64,000 nucleotides of DNA from Rhynchosporium graminicola (Eukaryota; Ascomycota; Leotiomycetes; Helotiales; Ploettnerulaceae). The DNA lies in NCBI GenBank assembly GCA_900074885.1, contig FJUW01000019.1:1-64000 (forward strand). Reading direction: 5' to 3'. The position numbers and the translations under genes were made by a program. Every line of letters starts with the position of its first letter. The stretch's first letter is position 1. Below are positions 61,761-64,000 of the stretch, piece by piece. A model generated the notes under the pieces. It worked only from the letters and a program-made list of their open reading frames with translations, was not told the origin of the DNA and searched no databases.

Positions 61761-62888
61761 CTAAAACTCTATTTCTTTAACTACCTCTACTTTACTAGCT
61801 TTCTCTCCTAAGTTCTCTAGAGCTTCTAGTAAATCTAGAATATCTAGAATTAGAACTACTATATCTAACTTCTTATTTAAATCTACTAATATAGCTTTAG
61901 TAGTAGACTAAGTATAATAGCTAATCTTACGGGCTTTCTTCTTTAGAGAGGGTCCGGGAGTATCTAGATCTAACGCTATTTCTAAACTAGAAGGTAAATT
62001 CCTCTTTCCTCTAGTATTAGATATCGTAGCTTTAAATATAGCTTTCTTTATAAATTCCTGTATAATACTATTTAATTCCTTTATCTACTTTAATACTATT
62101 TTAGCTATTAACTTAGACTTCACCGAATCGACTATTAGAAGATCTAAATCCTATATCGCGTTAGTATTATACTAGTATCTAAGGGTTTAAGATCGTAACT
62201 TACTACTTTAATAAACTCTAACTCCTTAAATACTTTCTCTATAGAACGCCTTAAAGCTTAAGTCTCTACTAATTATATAGTAGTAATCTCTAACGTAGTA
62301 ATAAGAGTAATAGATTTCGCGAGACGATAGATCTGATTAATAGCCTTATAAGTAGCTACGATACTACTCCGATTTAGCTCCGTATCTTTAGCTTCGCTAC
62401 TAGGAAGTAAACTGGATAAAATAGTATATTTCGTATTAATATAGTTAAGTAACTATAACACGTTAGTATATATAACTATATTTAGGTTCAAGTAACTTAT
62501 ATACTTATAACCGCTCTTTAACGCTAAATAATACTTATAAAGCTTAGAGTTAAGCTTATTAAATAAGTATAAGAGTTCTAAAATAGGAGTATTATTATAC
62601 TTTATATTAAGGAAAGCGCGAATATATCATAGGTAATATATATAATACGCTACTAAAAGAGTACCGGTAGGAACTAGTAAAAGTACTATAGGAGTTAGCG
62701 TTATAGATCCGTGAAACCCTTATACTAAACTTAAGGACTATCCTTAAAACTAAGATAGGAAACTTACTTATATTAAGAGAAGAGTTAATTAAGTCGATTA
62801 ATATATAAGATTATAATAGACTACTATAGTAGTTAGTAACGATACTTACTATAGAAGCTATATCGTAGTCTAAGGAGAGTAAACTTAT
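61761..62888 (-). pseudogene. Antisense three-exon ORF of the gypsy family, E4 copy
   Basis: Exons are 62888-62726 (163 nt), 62685-62204 (482 nt) and 62150-61761 (390 nt, stop TAG). Introns are 62725-62686 and 62203-62151. This copy has the best-preserved intron 2: GTAAGT donor, ACTAAC branch-like site and TAG acceptor, joining in phase 0. Exon lengths equal those in E1 and E2. A TATATAAAGG tract lies upstream (about 62947-62957). The product is unrecognised; the start ATA is inferred to be a mutated ATG. Confidence 0.62.
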
Positions 62889-63216
62889 AAGTTAAAGTAG
62901 TTATCGTAATTAAAAAGGAAAGGCTCTAATATTAATAAACCCTTTCCTTTATATATCTTACGCCTTACTTAAACTCGACTCCTATCGTAAACAGATAAAG
63001 TAAATACTACTTACCGCCTGATTTAGAAGCTATAACTAATATAGTACTATTATAGCGATGTAACTAGTTAGAACCTGATAAAGAATTTACTATTACTAAA
63101 GAGCGGCTAGTGCTTATTATGCGAATATTAACGAAAACAGTTATAATAAAGACTAATTCTAGTATAAACTATAACCTTCCGAGCTTAGGGTTAAGCTCTT
63201 CTTAGGGGGGGGGTAA

Positions 63217-63484
63217 TATAACGATAGCTCACCTGAATATTATATGAGAAGAAAGATAGATACTAGGGCCTAAGTTCATAGGTATCCCGGCAGAACTAGT
63301 GTCTGACTCGGTATAGTATCGGGCTAGTACCGGTATATATATATAAGGTGCCTTATACTCTATCTCTCTTCTTCTTCCTTCCTTATCTTTTTGTTTCCTT
63401 CGTAGTAGACTATATAAGATCGCTCTTAGCCTCCCTACTCGTTTATTCTTGCTTATATACCGCCTTGAGTCTTGTGTCGTTACA
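63217..63484 (+). repeat. 3' LTR of E4
   Basis: 268 bp, starting tataacgata and ending with the unmutated terminus tgtcgttaca. The TSD ttatc follows. Confidence 0.93.
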
Positions 63485-63489
63485 TTATC

Positions 63490-63916
63490 TTCTTCTCTCC
63501 TTATATTCTGAATCGCCCTTTACTATCTCTCTTCTCCTTCTCTCTGTATACTTATCCTTTATCAGAATCGCTTCGGAATTTTCGATGAGTATAGAAAGTA
63601 GTACTAGTTATAGGGTATATATATTCGTAGTTGATACTAGAGGTTCTAATAGAAGTAATCGTCTTTTCAGTAGAAGTTATAAGTTAAGCTAGAGTAATTT
63701 AGCAAGCTTCCGAGCTTTAGTAAGTAGTAATAATCTTATTTATAACGAACTTCTTATAGCGTAATTCAAAGGGTATACTATAATATAGCTCTCTAATCTA
63801 CGTAGAGAGTATATTAAAGCACTCTAAAGTCGTCTTTCTAGGGTTCTTTTCCTTAATCGATTCAAGAGTAAGAAGATTCTATATAATCAGAGAAGATCTA
63901 CTAAACTCCTCGCTCT
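63490..63916 (-). pseudogene. Ty1/copia gag, upstream part (same element as 48.5-52.67 kb)
   Basis: On the minus strand a gag-like frame reads with few stops (NPRKTTLECFNIL, then KEKRDSKGRFRI). It joins in frame to DKEGNTKKCQVYN at 52667 downward if E5, E4 and their target duplications are removed. It is cut at 63917 by an LTR of the E3 family. Confidence 0.72.
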
Positions 63917-64000
63917 TATGACGACTGGTCAGGTTTGGAGGTCTCTCCCTATTAGTGGAAACACTTACTGCTAAGCGAGATTACACGAGTAGAGTTTAGG
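63917..64000 (+). repeat. Start of an E3-family LTR (LTR-B), cut by the window end
   Basis: It starts tatgacgactggtcagg and matches 18840-18925 with C/T and G/A differences in which this copy is less mutated. The element continues beyond the window. Confidence 0.7.

Larger units (their letters stand above)
54160..63484 (+). mobile_element. Ty3/gypsy chromovirus E4, complete insertion with TSD ttatc
   Basis: The third copy of the E1/E2 family. LTRs are 54160-54427 and 63217-63484, and the TSD ttatc lies at 54155-54159 and 63485-63489. Displayed length is 9325 bp, but bases 57983-59529 recur as 59531-61077 around an N at 59530. Without that the element is about 7.8 kb, like E2. Order: LTR, leader, gag, pol with chromodomain, antisense ORF, G-rich polypurine tract (63205-63213), LTR. 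RIP-type stops throughout. Confidence 0.95.

Noticed and set aside
63348..63692. 114-codon ORF, same start as above
   Set aside because: It starts in the E4 3' LTR and reads into the opposite strand of copia gag; accidental read-through.
1..64000. tRNA genes, rRNA, CRISPR, telomeric repeats
   Set aside because: Looked for clover-leaf boxes, conserved rRNA stretches, spaced identical repeats and TTAGGG runs; none seen.

Overview
The window looks like nuclear DNA of a filamentous ascomycete (Pezizomycotina; class not resolved). Three things suggest this. Introns are short, with GTAAGT/GTATGT donors. Ty3/gypsy chromoviruses, Ty1/copia, Tc1/mariner, pogo and MULE elements lie together. The transposons are extremely AT-rich, and TAA/TAG replace expected Gln/Trp codons, the pattern of repeat-induced point mutation (RIP). 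Two transposon blocks (about 1-26 kb and 48.5-64 kb) enclose a more balanced, gene-poor island (about 26-48.5 kb).

Left block. A Ty3/gypsy chromovirus (E3; fragments 1-918, 9984-10799 and 18478 to about 19035) was hit twice by a second gypsy family with 268-bp LTRs. E1 (919-9978, plus strand) has TSD ctata. E2 (10800-18472, minus strand) has TSD gtatc. Next come a Tc1 element nested in another Tc1 (19.1-20.7 kb), a deleted pogo/Fot-like element (21613-22405), and a 2489-bp MULE (22914-25402) that splits a further Tc1-like transposase. A small inverted-repeat element (25746-25954) follows.

Island. The best-supported genes are an intronless 466-aa gene with a possible macro-type ADP-ribose catalytic loop (46428-47828, minus), a four-exon tetraspan membrane protein (43148-44313, plus), a three-exon 225-aa conserved-looking protein (44802-45812, minus) and a 216-aa orphan (28917-29567, plus). 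A 102-aa ORF, several decayed gene remnants, a fold-back element, a small hairpin MITE and a degenerate array of roughly 160-190-bp units (to about 34.6 kb) are also present. Much of the rest has no gene I can defend.

Right block. A Ty1/copia element on the minus strand (48.5-52.67 kb, continuing at 63490-63916) is split by a 1485-bp non-autonomous LTR element (E5, 52668-54152, TSD attta) and a third complete copy of the 268-bp-LTR gypsy family (E4, 54160-63484, TSD ttatc). The two TSDs overlap. An LTR of the E3 type starts at 63917.

The most interesting signal is in the gypsy family of E1, E2 and E4. Between the chromodomain end of pol and the 3' LTR, all three carry an antisense reading frame of exactly 163+482+390 nt. 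It becomes one 345-codon frame if two short introns (40 and 53 nt) are removed, and a TATA box lies upstream. Exon lengths are identical in all three decayed copies, with no indels. Three single Ns (5758, 9208, 59530) sit between near-exact direct duplications and look like unmerged contig overlaps; the N at 1142 hides real missing sequence.
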